Assembly (NCBI GenBank): GCA_002412965.1
Contig: DHWB01000004.1
Coordinates: 62,001-126,000 of the forward strand
Length of the DNA stretch: 64,000 nt
Reading direction: 5' to 3'
Source of the DNA: Desulfomicrobium sp. UBA5193
Lineage (GTDB): Bacteria; Desulfobacterota; Desulfovibrionia; Desulfovibrionales; Desulfomicrobiaceae
In this document: positions 48,295 to 58,348 of the stretch, piece by piece
Position numbering within the stretch: position 1 is the stretch's first letter
How the letters are laid out: each line of letters begins with the position of its first letter
Translations under genes and position numbers: made by a program
The notes under the pieces: generated by a model
The model's input: only the letters and a program-made list of their open reading frames with translations
Databases searched by the model: none
Told to the model about the DNA's origin: nothing

Positions 48295-48418
48295 GGGAAA
48301 AGGCATGGATTCCCGTCTTCACGGGAATGACAACGGTGTTCTGCGAGCGCTGAGTGGAGTTGTCCACCGGGTTGCCCCAGCGTCATTCCCGCGCAGGCGG
48401 GAATCCATGCCTTTTCCC
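48295..48418. repeat. Inverted pair of ATTCCCG-type repeats
   Basis: Two 37-base arms, 48295-48331 and 48382-48418, are almost perfect reverse complements (GGGAAAAGGCATGGATTCCC ... reversed at the other end). Each arm also folds alone as TTCCCG...CGGGAA. Differences are confined to the hairpin loops. This resembles widely dispersed repetitive extragenic elements of the GGAATGAC class. It lies between the convergent rel and FKBP genes and may also limit read-through. Confidence 0.85.
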
Positions 48419-48456
48419 GTTTGAGCAGGTCAGGACTGAATGTTGCAAATAAAAAA

Positions 48457-48882
48457 TCAGCCCACGCTGACCAGTTCTATTTCAAAGGTCAGGGCGAATC
48501 CGGCCAGGGGATGGTTGGCGTCCAAGGTGGCTTCCTCGTCGTCCACATCGACGATGAGGGCCGGGAGCTCGTTGCCGTCGGGCGAGCGCAGGATGAGCTG
48601 CTCTCCGACGGCAGGGGTGATCTCTGCCGGGAAGGATGCCTTGGGCACGCGGATGACCATTTCTTCATGATGGGGACCGTATGCCTCTTCCTCGGGGATG
48701 GTCACGGTGATGCTCTGGCCGGGCTCCAGGCCCACGATGGCCTTCTCGAAGCCGGGGATGACCATGTCCTGACCGAGGATGACCTCAAGGGGTTCGCGTT
48801 CCCGGGAGGAGTCGAACTTGGTGCCGTCGTCCAAAGTTCCAGTGTAATGAACCAGTACCCTGGTTCCAGCTTCAAGTGCCAT
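48457..48882 (-). CDS. FKBP-type peptidyl-prolyl isomerase (SlyD-like)
   Basis: A 141-residue cytoplasmic isomerase that speeds proline isomerisation. The split FKBP domain (LVHYTGTLDDGTKFDSS; GQDMVIPGFEKAIVGLEPGQ; LAGFALTFEIELVSVG) encloses an insert-in-flap domain (EEAYGPHHEEMVIRVPKASFP), as in SlyD. The histidine-rich metal-binding tail of SlyD is missing. The ATG at 48882 has AGGAAAC upstream; an upstream extension in the same frame runs into a repeat and is not used. Confidence 0.93.
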   Translation of the reverse strand: MALEAGTRVLVHYTGTLDDGTKFDSSREREPLEVILGQDMVIPGFEKAIVGLEPGQSITVTIPEEEAYGPHHEEMVIRVPKASFPAEITPAVGEQLILRSPDGNELPALIVDVDDEEATLDANHPLAGFALTFEIELVSVG

Positions 48883-48907
48883 GATGTTTCCTGTGGATAA
48901 AGGGTTA

Positions 48908-49060
48908 GCGGGCTGCCCCAAGACGGCGATCTGCTTCGTCACTGCAGAAAATCCAGACCGTTACGTATGTCTAAATACGCTTCGGAGCTGGATTTTCCTT
49001 GCTTCTCGCATCTCACCATTTTTGGACAGTCTGCACATTTGAATTATTCAGCCAGTTAGG
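48908..49060. repeat. Long imperfect palindromic repeat, copy 2
   Basis: This matches the element at 5416-5571 block for block: CTGCCCCAAGACGGCGATCTGC, then GAAAATCCAGACCG, a loop, CTGGATTTTCC, GCATCTCACCATTTTTGGACAG and CTGC, followed by a shared tail ending CAGTTAGG. Its two halves are imperfect reverse complements. It lies between two minus-strand genes, just upstream of the FKBP gene. Confidence 0.8.
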
Positions 49061-49063
49061 AAT

Positions 49064-49423
49064 CTATTTGGCGCGTTCCAGTTCGGTCAGCCAGCTCTCC
49101 AGGGTATTGGGCTGTCCGGGCTGATGGTCGTCGGGGTACAGGAGGGCGGACATGTAGAAGACGCTGCCGATCTCCAGGCTGCGGCGGGCGCTCTGGGAAA
49201 ACATGTCCAGCCGGTGCTCGATCATGGGGCGCCGCGTGAGGCTCACGGCATCCAGAAAGGGGGCCGCGTTGGAGGATAGATCGGCCAGCAGTTCGGCCTT
49301 GCGGCGCATGCCGTCCCGGTATCCGGCGTCGTTCCCGTCGTTGTGCAGCAGCTGGAGAGCCGTGTTTTCCGTCTCCTTGACCAGCCTGATCTGTTCACGC
49401 AGAAAATTGAGAAAATCGGTCAT
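49064..49423 (-). CDS. Small hypothetical helical protein
   Basis: A 119-residue soluble helical protein (FLNFLREQIRLVKETENTALQLL; RRKAELLADLSSNAAPFLDAV). I do not recognise a family. The ATG at 49423 has GGAGG upstream and lies inside the 3' end of the phospholipase gene, a 29-base overlap, so the two are translated in tandem. Its stop lies at the edge of the palindromic repeat. Confidence 0.7.
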   Translation of the reverse strand: MTDFLNFLREQIRLVKETENTALQLLHNDGNDAGYRDGMRRKAELLADLSSNAAPFLDAVSLTRRPMIEHRLDMFSQSARRSLEIGSVFYMSALLYPDDHQPGQPNTLESWLTELERAK

Positions 49424-50285
49424 GGGAGCCTCCATGCGTATGAACGCAGGTTTCAAGACGGGTGTCCAACGGGAAAATGATCCCTTCGCCATGCATGGTG
49501 TAGTAGGAGCGCTGCTTGCGCTGGAACCTGCGCACCTGATCCAGGTTTGAGCTGCCGATGGGATCGCATTCGAGCACCGGGGAGCGCTGCGGGTTCTGGA
49601 GCAGGTCGATGACCAGTTCCTGCGCGAAGACGATGGCCTCGGCGATGAGCGCCTTCTTGCGCGCAAAGGGCAAGAGGCCCCGGACCATGCGCAGGGATCG
49701 CTTGTACGAGCGCTCCTCAACCAGTTGCAGGCTCTGGCGAAAGATGGTCTTTTTGATGGAAAAGGAGAGTTTTTTTTGCCTCATGGTCACGACCAGGGAA
49801 TTGTCCGCTTCGGGACGCGGGATGCGGAAGATGCGTGAGGCCTGCTTGCGGGGCCAGTCGACCTGCAGATCAGCGAGCATTTCCACATAGGTGTGGGCGA
49901 ATTTTCCGCTTCCGGCGGAAAATCCGAGCATGTTCGGGACCAGATAGTTGTGAGCGATGACATCGGCGGCCAGGTGGGACAGATACCCATAGGCATACGC
50001 CTGAATCTCGGAGCTCTCGGCCTGACGCAGCAGGGCGCGGCCAGTGTCCCAGTTGTGGGAATGGGTGGGCGTGAATTTGCAGCCCTTGCCGATGAAAATG
50101 TCCGCAGAGAGGCAGCCATAAAGGTACTGGTCCGGATGGGCCGCGAGCAGGGTGGCCACGGCAGGTCCAAAAAGATGCAGATGGGTCAGGACGTGATTGC
50201 CGATGGCCATGTGCACTCCCGGCCCCCAGGCGAAGGAGTCCGAGGGGCAGAGGAGAAGAAGGGCAAAGGCGAAGAGTATGGCCAT
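49395..50285 (-). CDS. Zinc-dependent phospholipase C-like exported protein
   Basis: A 296-residue protein with a signal peptide (cleavage near FAW, residue 19). Mature residues begin WGPGVHMAIGNHV, as in zinc-dependent phospholipase C and P1-nuclease-like proteins, where the N-terminal Trp and histidines bind zinc. Further His/Asp ligands lie in THSHNWDTGRALL and GYLSHLAADVIAHNYLVPN. The substrate is not known, and related proteins are annotated only as phospholipase-like. It starts 16 bases after prfC, so the two share a transcript. Confidence 0.85.
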   Translation of the reverse strand: MAILFAFALLLLCPSDSFAWGPGVHMAIGNHVLTHLHLFGPAVATLLAAHPDQYLYGCLSADIFIGKGCKFTPTHSHNWDTGRALLRQAESSEIQAYAYGYLSHLAADVIAHNYLVPNMLGFSAGSGKFAHTYVEMLADLQVDWPRKQASRIFRIPRPEADNSLVVTMRQKKLSFSIKKTIFRQSLQLVEERSYKRSLRMVRGLLPFARKKALIAEAIVFAQELVIDLLQNPQRSPVLECDPIGSSNLDQVRRFQRKQRSYYTMHGEGIIFPLDTRLETCVHTHGGSHDRFSQFSA

Positions 50286-50300
50286 AGGCTGCCTGGTAGT

Positions 50301-51896
<1,596 letters not shown>

Positions 51897-52090
51897 AACC
51901 TTATCTCCACGTGCTGCGTAACCCTCGGCGAGGGCCTAGGAGGCAGTAGGCGTGATCCTTGGAACAGTCAAGGAAGGCCGGATGGCCTTCAAATTGGGAA
52001 AAAAGCTGCCGCACCCTTGACCTTGCCCCCTGCTCTGCTATGCTGAACCAAAATAGTGTACGGTCGTTCAACCAGTTATGGAGGTGTTCA

Positions 52091-52330
52091 ATGCAATATT
52101 CAGAGAAGGATCTGCCTGTTCGACTGCACGATGGAGAGATGCTTGTTTTGGATGACGGCAACGAAGTGCGCTGGGAAAGCAATGGCGAGGCCAAGGCCGT
52201 TTTCATCGGCAGCAGCTTCGATGCGACCTTGGAATTGTTTCCTGCGCAGGAGGAAAAGGTCAACGTCGGCGGAAAGAATTTCGTCTTGACCGCGTTTTTC
52301 GAGGACGCCCTGGAGGTGAAAAAAGCCTGA
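52091..52330 (+). CDS. Small hypothetical protein
   Basis: A 79-residue acidic beta-rich protein (DGEMLVLDDGNEVRWES; KVNVGGKNFVLTAFFED) with no recognised family or signal peptide. GGAGGT lies upstream of the ATG at 52091. It is divergent from prfC and followed by a possible terminator. Confidence 0.65.
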   Translation: MQYSEKDLPVRLHDGEMLVLDDGNEVRWESNGEAKAVFIGSSFDATLELFPAQEEKVNVGGKNFVLTAFFEDALEVKKA

Positions 52331-52409
52331 TGCTTTTTTCCATTTTGTCATGAGTCGCAATTTCATCTCTTGACCGCAACGCTTCGTTTCCAAGTTGCGG
52401 GGATTTGAG

Positions 52410-52450
52410 AAAGCCTTCGCGCCGGAGAGATCAGTGTGGGGGCTTTTTTT
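52410..52450 (+). terminator. Possible terminator
   Basis: AAAGCC and GGCTTT flank a 25-base loop and are followed by a run of T. The stem is short and the loop long, so this is tentative. It lies 80 bases after the small gene's stop. Confidence 0.4.
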
Positions 52451-52522
52451 TGGCGCATTGGGCCTTGTGGACGGGTGGGCCTGGATGGAGTAGGAAACGG
52501 GCATTACTAAAGGAGGACACCC

Positions 52523-53164
52523 ATGAGGTTCTGCGTATATTTGATTGTTATGATGCTGGCTCTGTTTTCGGCTGCGCAAGCCGGAGCCGTCGAGACCCCG
52601 GCCACGGCCCTGACCAACATTCAGCGGGCCATTGACGGCAATGACCAGGTTTTGCTTGAGAAATACATCGATTTGCGCGGCATCATCACGCGCGGGGTTG
52701 ACGTGTTTGTGGCGGACTTCGCGGCCCATCCGCCAAGCGGCGAGGGCGACCCGCTGCTTGAGATGCTGTCCGGCGGCCTATCGGACAAGTCCGGGACCGC
52801 TGCCAATCAGTCCATGAAGATTATGCTCATCGAGGAGACACGCAAGTTCGTGATTCGGGGCGTGGCTTCGGGAGATTTTTCAGGCAGGCCGTCAACGCAG
52901 GCGAATTTGCCTGACGGCGGCCTCTTGTCGGTGCTCTTCGCCGACGCCTCGACGGCCCGCAAGGAGCTGCGTTCCGTGCGCGTCCAGCCGCCGCAGGGCG
53001 ACATGACCACGGCTTCGGCCAAGATGTACGATCACGGTAGCGAACGCAGCTACCCGGTGCAACTGGAACTCAAACGCCAGCCCCAAGGGTACTGGAAGGT
53101 CACGGAAGTGAGCAACATCTCCGAGTTGATCCGCACTGTGCGCAAGGAGGCCGACGCGCGCTAG
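52523..53164 (+). CDS. Exported protein of unknown function
   Basis: A 213-residue protein with a Sec signal peptide (MRFCVYLIVMMLALFSAAQAGA). The mature part begins with helices containing TNIQRAIDGNDQVLLEKYIDLRGII, a layout seen in DUF2939-like proteins, and ends in a beta-rich half (SYPVQLELKRQPQGYWKVTEVSN). The family link is a guess. AAAGGAGG precedes the ATG. It is convergent with the transporter gene across a shared hairpin. Confidence 0.7.
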   Translation: MRFCVYLIVMMLALFSAAQAGAVETPATALTNIQRAIDGNDQVLLEKYIDLRGIITRGVDVFVADFAAHPPSGEGDPLLEMLSGGLSDKSGTAANQSMKIMLIEETRKFVIRGVASGDFSGRPSTQANLPDGGLLSVLFADASTARKELRSVRVQPPQGDMTTASAKMYDHGSERSYPVQLELKRQPQGYWKVTEVSNISELIRTVRKEADAR

Positions 53165-53199
53165 TCACCGCGTCTTGCCCCGATGTGAATGTGTCGTCC

Positions 53200-53226
53200 A
53201 TGAAGCCCCGCAATGCGGGGCTTCAT
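53200..53226. terminator. Bidirectional hairpin between convergent genes
   Basis: ATGAAGCCCCGC and GCGGGGCTTCAT form a perfect 12-base stem around AAT. It overlaps the stop codon of the transporter gene and probably ends transcripts from both sides, though no T-run follows. Confidence 0.7.
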
Positions 53227-54176
53227 GCTTCCTGGAGGACTGGCAGAGGCCGTCGGCGCAGGTCGCCCAGTTTGATCGCGGCCACGCCGGCCAGGAGCAG
53301 GGCGCTGCCCAAAAGCTGCACCGGGGTCAGGACCTCGCCCAGGATGAGGAAGGCGAAGACGGCGGTGAAGGCCGGCTCAAGGGAGACGATGATGTTGGCC
53401 ACGCTCGCGTCCAGCAGGCACAGGCTTACGTTGTAGAAGCCGTATCCGCCCACGGTGGGGATCGCGCCGAGCAGGATGAGCACGACCCAGCCGTCCCAGC
53501 GACTGCCAAGCCAAAACATGTCCATCGGCGTCACGGCGGAGCCCGGAAACCAGCCGCCGGTCATGTTGACCAGAAAAAGGAAGAAGCCTGCGAATCCGAA
53601 AATGTACAGCAGTGTGGTCCAGGGCGAAATACCTCTTTGCGAGGTCACACGGCCCATGAGGCTGTAGGCGGTGTAGCACAGCCCAGTCAGCAGTCCGACG
53701 ACCACGCCGAGAAAATTGGTCTGCCAGGCCGATGCATTGAGCGCCCCGGAAATGAGGGCGCATCCGCCAAGACACAGGGCGATGGCTCCGAATTTGAGAG
53801 CGCCCAGGCTCTCCCCCAGAAATTTCCAGCCAAGAATGGCGGTATAGGCCACGGAACAGTAAACCATGACCGTGGCCACGGCCGCGCCGTTGTACGCCAC
53901 GGACAGGGTCCACAGCCCGTTGAACCCGGCCAGCATCAAGCCGAACAAGGCCAGGAAGGGGATGTTGGTCCATCCGACCCGCAGCAGACGGGGGCTCAGG
54001 ACGAGCATGGCCGGGATGAGGGTCGAAATCACGATCACGTTGCGCCAGCAGGCCAATACCAGGGGGGGGACATCAAAACCCGTGATCAGGTGGCGGATGA
54101 AGATGGAGGTCGTGGACAGAAATATCGCGCTGATCAGCGCGGCGGTGTAGCCTTGGGCGGAACGGGACAGGGCCAT
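53223..54176 (-). CDS. EamA-family (DMT) metabolite transporter
   Basis: A 317-residue inner-membrane protein with ten predicted helices in two EamA repeats (about residues 10-145 and 155-300). Motifs GWKFLGESLGALKFGAIALCLGG and FAFLILGEVLTPVQLLGSALLL mark the ends of each repeat. Family members export amino acids or other small metabolites. It is divergent from a MocR regulator, which likely controls it. The last codons lie inside a terminator hairpin. Confidence 0.92.
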   Translation of the reverse strand: MALSRSAQGYTAALISAIFLSTTSIFIRHLITGFDVPPLVLACWRNVIVISTLIPAMLVLSPRLLRVGWTNIPFLALFGLMLAGFNGLWTLSVAYNGAAVATVMVYCSVAYTAILGWKFLGESLGALKFGAIALCLGGCALISGALNASAWQTNFLGVVVGLLTGLCYTAYSLMGRVTSQRGISPWTTLLYIFGFAGFFLFLVNMTGGWFPGSAVTPMDMFWLGSRWDGWVVLILLGAIPTVGGYGFYNVSLCLLDASVANIIVSLEPAFTAVFAFLILGEVLTPVQLLGSALLLAGVAAIKLGDLRRRPLPVLQEA

Positions 54177-54226
54177 GGGAACGTCTCCTTCAATCTTGTG
54201 CTTGGCGTGAGGCTGTTTTAGGGAGG

Positions 54227-54278
54227 AATTGTCCCTGTTAGAAGGGCCAATTTTTTATGAAATTGACCAGTCCAATTT
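54227..54278. promoter_or_regulatory. Candidate MocR operators in divergent gap
   Basis: AATTG...CAATT occurs twice: 54227-54252 (AATTGTCC and GGGCCAATT) and 54260-54278, where AAATTG and CAATTT are perfect 6-base arms around ACCAGTC. The second site lies just before the mocR ribosome binding site, so it could allow autorepression. MocR regulators commonly bind such paired sites near EamA genes; the assignment here is inference. Confidence 0.5.
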
Positions 54279-54293
54279 GTCCAAGGAGAGCCC

Positions 54294-55742
54294 ATGCGTC
54301 TGGCCCTTGATTTTGAATCGCCGCTGCCCCTCTATGGACAGATCAGCCGGCATTTTCGCGACAGCATCCTGACCGGGAATCTGCGGCCCGGCATCCGCCT
54401 TCCGGCGGTGCGCTCCCTGTCGGTTGACCTTGGCGTGAACAGGGGAACCGTCGAGAGCGCCTATGCCGAGCTAATGGCCGAAGGTCTGGTCACCTCCCGG
54501 CAGGGCAGCGGCTTCTATGTGCTGCCTCATGCGCCGGGCGAAGCTAGCGTTCCGCGCCGTTCGGAAATCTGGCCCGCCTGGCAGGGGCGGCTCAAATACG
54601 GCGGTTACGAGGCCATGAGCGCCTACCTGCCCGAGGCTAGCCGCCAGACGGATTGGATCGCCCTGGACGGCGGGGCGTGCGATCCCCGGCTTTTTCCCAT
54701 GGACGAGTTCCGCAGGATGCTCGGGCAGGTCATGCGCCGCGATGGGGTGGCTGCCGTGGAGTACGGGGAGATCAGCGGATACCGGCCCCTGCGGACCACC
54801 CTGGCCCAGGTTCTGGCCAGCCAGGGCATCCAGACCGGGGCGGACAACATCCTCATCACCGCCGGTTCCCAGCAGGCCTTGTCCCTGGTCGTCGGGCTGC
54901 TTCTGGCTCCGGGCGAGACAGTGGTGGCGGAGCGTCCGACCTATGCCGGGGCCCTTGATGTGTTTCGCGCCCGGGGGCTTGTCATCCGCACCGTGGGCAT
55001 CGACGAGGACGGCATGGACATGGCTGAGCTGGAAGACATTCTGACCCGGCACAAGCCGGGGCTCATTTACACCATTCCCAATTTTCACAACCCGACGGGC
55101 GCCTGCCTGAGCGGGCAGCGTCGCCGTCAGCTTATCAGTCTGGCCGGACGCTTTGACGTCCCGGTCCTTGAAGACGATTACGTAGGAGACATCCGCTACG
55201 AAGGCCGGGCCCAGCCCACGCTCAAATCCCTCGATCCGGACGGGCGTGTCATCTACATGAGCACATTTTCCAAGATGCTCATTCCTGGCCTGCGCGTTGG
55301 TTTTGTGGTCGCCGACGGCCCGGTTTACGAACATTTGCTGCGCTCAAAACGCTGCCACGACCTGGCGACCTGCAACCTTATCCAGCGGGCCCTGCGCGAT
55401 TACGTGTCCGTGGGCCGGTACCACGCCCACCTGCAACGCTCGTGCACCCTTTACCGCCGTCGCCGGGACGCGATGCTCGCGGCCATGGAACGGCATCTGC
55501 CCTCCGCGATGACCTGGACGCGACCCAAGGGCGGGCTCTTTGTCTGGGCCGCTCTGCCGGAAGGGATGAAGGCCTCGGAGCTGCTGCCCAAAGCCTGCGG
55601 ACAGGGGATGATCTTTGCGCCGGGCGGGAATTTCTATCTTGATCCGAACGAGGGGGAAGGATGCATGCGTCTCAATTTCGCCTCGAACAGCGAAGATGTC
55701 ATCGAAGAAGGGATAAAGCGCCTGGCCAAATCCATGGGGTGA
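54294..55742 (+). CDS. MocR/PdxR-type GntR regulator with aminotransferase domain
   Basis: A 482-residue chimera. A GntR winged helix covers residues 10-75 (LPLYGQISRHFRDSILTGNLRPGIRLPAVRSL). A class I aminotransferase-like domain follows (PNFHNPTGACLSGQRR; PLP lysine K327 in STFSKMLIPGLRVG). Such proteins use PLP or an amino-acid adduct as effector. It is divergent from the EamA transporter, its likely target. Its stop lies by a repeat array. Confidence 0.93.
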   Translation: MRLALDFESPLPLYGQISRHFRDSILTGNLRPGIRLPAVRSLSVDLGVNRGTVESAYAELMAEGLVTSRQGSGFYVLPHAPGEASVPRRSEIWPAWQGRLKYGGYEAMSAYLPEASRQTDWIALDGGACDPRLFPMDEFRRMLGQVMRRDGVAAVEYGEISGYRPLRTTLAQVLASQGIQTGADNILITAGSQQALSLVVGLLLAPGETVVAERPTYAGALDVFRARGLVIRTVGIDEDGMDMAELEDILTRHKPGLIYTIPNFHNPTGACLSGQRRRQLISLAGRFDVPVLEDDYVGDIRYEGRAQPTLKSLDPDGRVIYMSTFSKMLIPGLRVGFVVADGPVYEHLLRSKRCHDLATCNLIQRALRDYVSVGRYHAHLQRSCTLYRRRRDAMLAAMERHLPSAMTWTRPKGGLFVWAALPEGMKASELLPKACGQGMIFAPGGNFYLDPNEGEGCMRLNFASNSEDVIEEGIKRLAKSMG

Positions 55743-55743
55743 G

Positions 55744-55982
55744 GTAGCCTGTCCGAATTTGGGGTGCGGGAAGAAGGGCGGCCACGGGGGACCGCCCCTA
55801 CGGAATGCGCAGGTCCTGGGCGATGCGTTATCATGTCGGCCAAATGCCGTGCCGTAGGGGCAGGCCCCCGTGCCTGCCCGATTTTTGGTACGTGTAGCCT
55901 GCCCGATTGTGGGGTACAGGAAGAAGGGCGGCCACGGGGTTCGGGAAGAAGGGCGGCCACGGGGGGCCGCCCCTACGTTGCC
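55744..55982. repeat. Tandem and inverted GGGCGGCC-type repeat cluster
   Basis: AAGAAGGGCGGCCACGGGG occurs at 55771, 55921 and 55946. The unit 55744-55789 (GTAGCCTG ... GGCCACGGGG) is repeated at about 55894-55939. An inverted relative, GTAGGGGCAGGCCCCCGTGCC, lies at 55854-55874. Units fold as GGGGCGG...CCGCCCC. The last unit ends CCCCTACG and supplies the stop codon of trmJ on the minus strand. Confidence 0.85.
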
Positions 55983-56719
55983 TTGTCTTTGGCGATGTCG
56001 GCGATTCGTTTCATCTGGCGACAGAGGCCCATGAGCTGGTTGTATTCGTTCACGCGCGGGTTGACCCGGTTGAAGAAGCGCTTCAGGGGCAGCATGAAAT
56101 AGTCCGGATTGTCCGCCTTGAGGTAGTCGATGTCGAGCAGGGTTTCGCGCAGCTGCGCAAAGAGGATCTCGCGCTCTTCGGTGGTGATGTAGCGGTCCCT
56201 GGGGTATCCTGACACTTTGAAGGGAGTGGTCATGGATTTCTTGAAGCATTCGTAGAGCACGACCATGACCGCCTGGCTCAGGTTGAGCGAGGTCAGGTTC
56301 TCGGTGGTGGGGATGGTCAGGAGCTGATTGCACAGATCCGTCTCTTCGTTGGTGAGGCCCTTGTCCTCCGGTCCGAAGACAATGGCGATCTCGCCTCCGC
56401 CGTTGCGCTGCTCGATGATGCGCGGGGCCGCCTCTTCGGGGGTCTGGATGGCCTTGCGCCATCCGCCCGTGCGGGCCGTGGTCCCGTAGGAAAAGGAGAA
56501 GGGCGCCAGCGCCTCGGCCAAAGTCGGACGGATTTGAATATTCTCCAGAAGGTGCCTCGCATGATGGGTGGCCAGGGGCAGGGCTCTGCCGAAATCCCAA
56601 TCCCACGGGTCCACCAGCACGATCTGGCCGCAGCCCATGTTCAGGCAGGCTCTGGCCACGGAGCCGATATTTTCCGAGAACTTGGGCCTGAAAAGAATGA
56701 CGGCGATGTTGTCCAGCAT
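55973..56719 (-). CDS. trmJ: tRNA (cytidine/uridine-2'-O)-methyltransferase TrmJ
   Basis: A 248-residue SPOUT (trefoil-knot) methyltransferase predicted to methylate ribose 32 of tRNA. Motifs: VILFRPKFSENIGSVARACLNMG at the start, IVFGPEDKGLTNEE, and the knot motif LNLSQAVMVVLYE. The C-terminal extension for tRNA binding is present (DYFMLPLKRFFNRVNPRVNEYNQLMG). The TAG stop lies inside a dispersed repeat, so the final residues may have been altered by the insertion. It is convergent with mocR. Confidence 0.92.
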   Translation of the reverse strand: MLDNIAVILFRPKFSENIGSVARACLNMGCGQIVLVDPWDWDFGRALPLATHHARHLLENIQIRPTLAEALAPFSFSYGTTARTGGWRKAIQTPEEAAPRIIEQRNGGGEIAIVFGPEDKGLTNEETDLCNQLLTIPTTENLTSLNLSQAVMVVLYECFKKSMTTPFKVSGYPRDRYITTEEREILFAQLRETLLDIDYLKADNPDYFMLPLKRFFNRVNPRVNEYNQLMGLCRQMKRIADIAKDKAT

Positions 56720-56872
56720 GGTTCTTCGTGTGAGGTCAAAGTTATAGTTCAGGATTTCTGCATGCGGAGGTCATGTTGCAGCGAAAGTGTTTCCACGGGC
56801 CAAAACTTTTCAAGTTTATTATGTCGTTTTGTGAATAAAATTAGTTAGAAATGTATAAACACAAACTTATTC

Positions 56873-58348
56873 TCATTTTTCAAATTCAAATAAGTATAAA
56901 TGCGCACCACGATCTAAACGTTGTTCTAAAATTTTTCCATTGATATGGGAAAGGAAAAATTTTTCTTCATCTTTAAAAATATGAGAAAATAAAAACCAAA
57001 CTCTCTCAAATTTTTTCATCGAATCTATTTCGCGTATATATTTTTCTCTATTGTTTCGAGAAGAATTTCCTATGTGCCATGATTCATTTTTCTTTATTTC
57101 ATTTTCTCTGTAATACATCAAGGCATGTTCTGCCCCATAATAAACATAGATTTGGTCTTTTTGTTTTATTTTTGAATCAAGGTGTTCCAATATCGGCTTG
57201 ATTTCTTCTATTTCTATATTTTTTGTTATTTTTGAAATTGATTTGAATGTTGGAAGTGATAAAAGTAAGCATATAGCAAAAGAAATAAAAAAATTTCTTT
57301 TTTTTAAAAAAACTTCAGCTCCTTTTACGTATAAAAGAATAAAAAGAGGAATTATATATAGAGCGAGACGTCGCTCAAATGGGTATTTATAGAGAATAGC
57401 AGCGCATAATGCAAAGAAAAATACCATCGCTAGTATTAAAATGGAAGCGGACTTCTTGCGAAATCCGTATACAACGGCAATGCCGGACATAAGAAGTGGA
57501 ACTATCTGGAGTTTTATTGTAAAACCACAAAACTTTAAAAAATCTTGTAGGGTATTTATCCAAGTTTCAATGTCGTCTATACTGGTTGGAATAGGTAAAA
57601 AACCTTTATTCCAAAACGAAGTGAGGTAACTATTTTCTGAAAGTTGTCTCAAAAAAACAAAGTAGTTTATACAAAAACTTAAGAACCATATCGTAATAAT
57701 TATTATGATTTTAATAAAAGAAATATTAATTTGTTTTTTATATTTGAGAAAAATAAAAGTGAATGATACGCTTGAAATAATGAAAATAGAAGGATAAGAC
57801 AAAAATGTTGAAATACTTCCTAAAAAAATAAGAAAGACTAGCTTAACATTATTGTTTTTTTCTAAATATCCTAAAAATAAGTATAAAATAATGAGCGTTA
57901 TTGTAACGTCAGATGCATATTGTTTAAATTCTTGAGCATAGTATATAAGTCGTGGCGAGAAGGAGAAAATAAAAAGTGCAATTGCAATAAAGGGTGCTTC
58001 AAGAAAGCGTTTCGCTATGAAGTAAAAAAAGATGATTCCGATAACGGATATTATGAGTGGAAATAAACGTAATGCAAGTTCTCCTGTTCCAAAAAAAGTT
58101 GTCACATATTTCGTTAACCATAGGAAAAGAACGGGCGCTCCTTGATTGAAATCAAGAGGATTTAACAACTCATAAAAATTTCTGCCGATAATATTGCGGG
58201 CGAGCATCGCCTCGTCAATCCAAAGGCTTCTGCAATTAATGTACTGCCATATTCTGATGCAAATTCCGAAAAAAATGAAAGCCCAAGATAAAGGCATCCA
58301 TATTTTCTCCGTATTTAGCAAAAGCTGGCTGTGTTTCAAATTGAGCAT
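56873..58348 (-). CDS. GT-C glycosyltransferase (family 39-like), AT-rich
   Basis: A 491-residue membrane protein with about eleven predicted helices. The conserved SLWIDEAM near residue 43 holds the acidic residue typical of GT39/ArnT-like polyprenyl-phosphate-sugar glycosyltransferases, and FNQGAPVLFLWLTKY follows. A soluble C-terminal part of about 110 residues carries YVYYGAEHALMYY. The gene is strongly AT-rich compared with its neighbours and with the rest of the window, which points to transfer. It shares its first 13 bases with the gtrA end, so it is the third gene of a GT2-GtrA-GT-C set that decorates surface glycans. Confidence 0.85.
   Translation of the reverse strand: MLNLKHSQLLLNTEKIWMPLSWAFIFFGICIRIWQYINCRSLWIDEAMLARNIIGRNFYELLNPLDFNQGAPVLFLWLTKYVTTFFGTGELALRLFPLIISVIGIIFFYFIAKRFLEAPFIAIALFIFSFSPRLIYYAQEFKQYASDVTITLIILYLFLGYLEKNNNVKLVFLIFLGSISTFLSYPSIFIISSVSFTFIFLKYKKQINISFIKIIIIITIWFLSFCINYFVFLRQLSENSYLTSFWNKGFLPIPTSIDDIETWINTLQDFLKFCGFTIKLQIVPLLMSGIAVVYGFRKKSASILILAMVFFFALCAAILYKYPFERRLALYIIPLFILLYVKGAEVFLKKRNFFISFAICLLLSLPTFKSISKITKNIEIEEIKPILEHLDSKIKQKDQIYVYYGAEHALMYYRENEIKKNESWHIGNSSRNNREKYIREIDSMKKFERVWFLFSHIFKDEEKFFLSHINGKILEQRLDRGAHLYLFEFEK

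Noticed and set aside
55744..55982. CRISPR-like array
   Set aside because: Units are unevenly spaced, occur in both orientations and are themselves hairpins; there are no cas genes.
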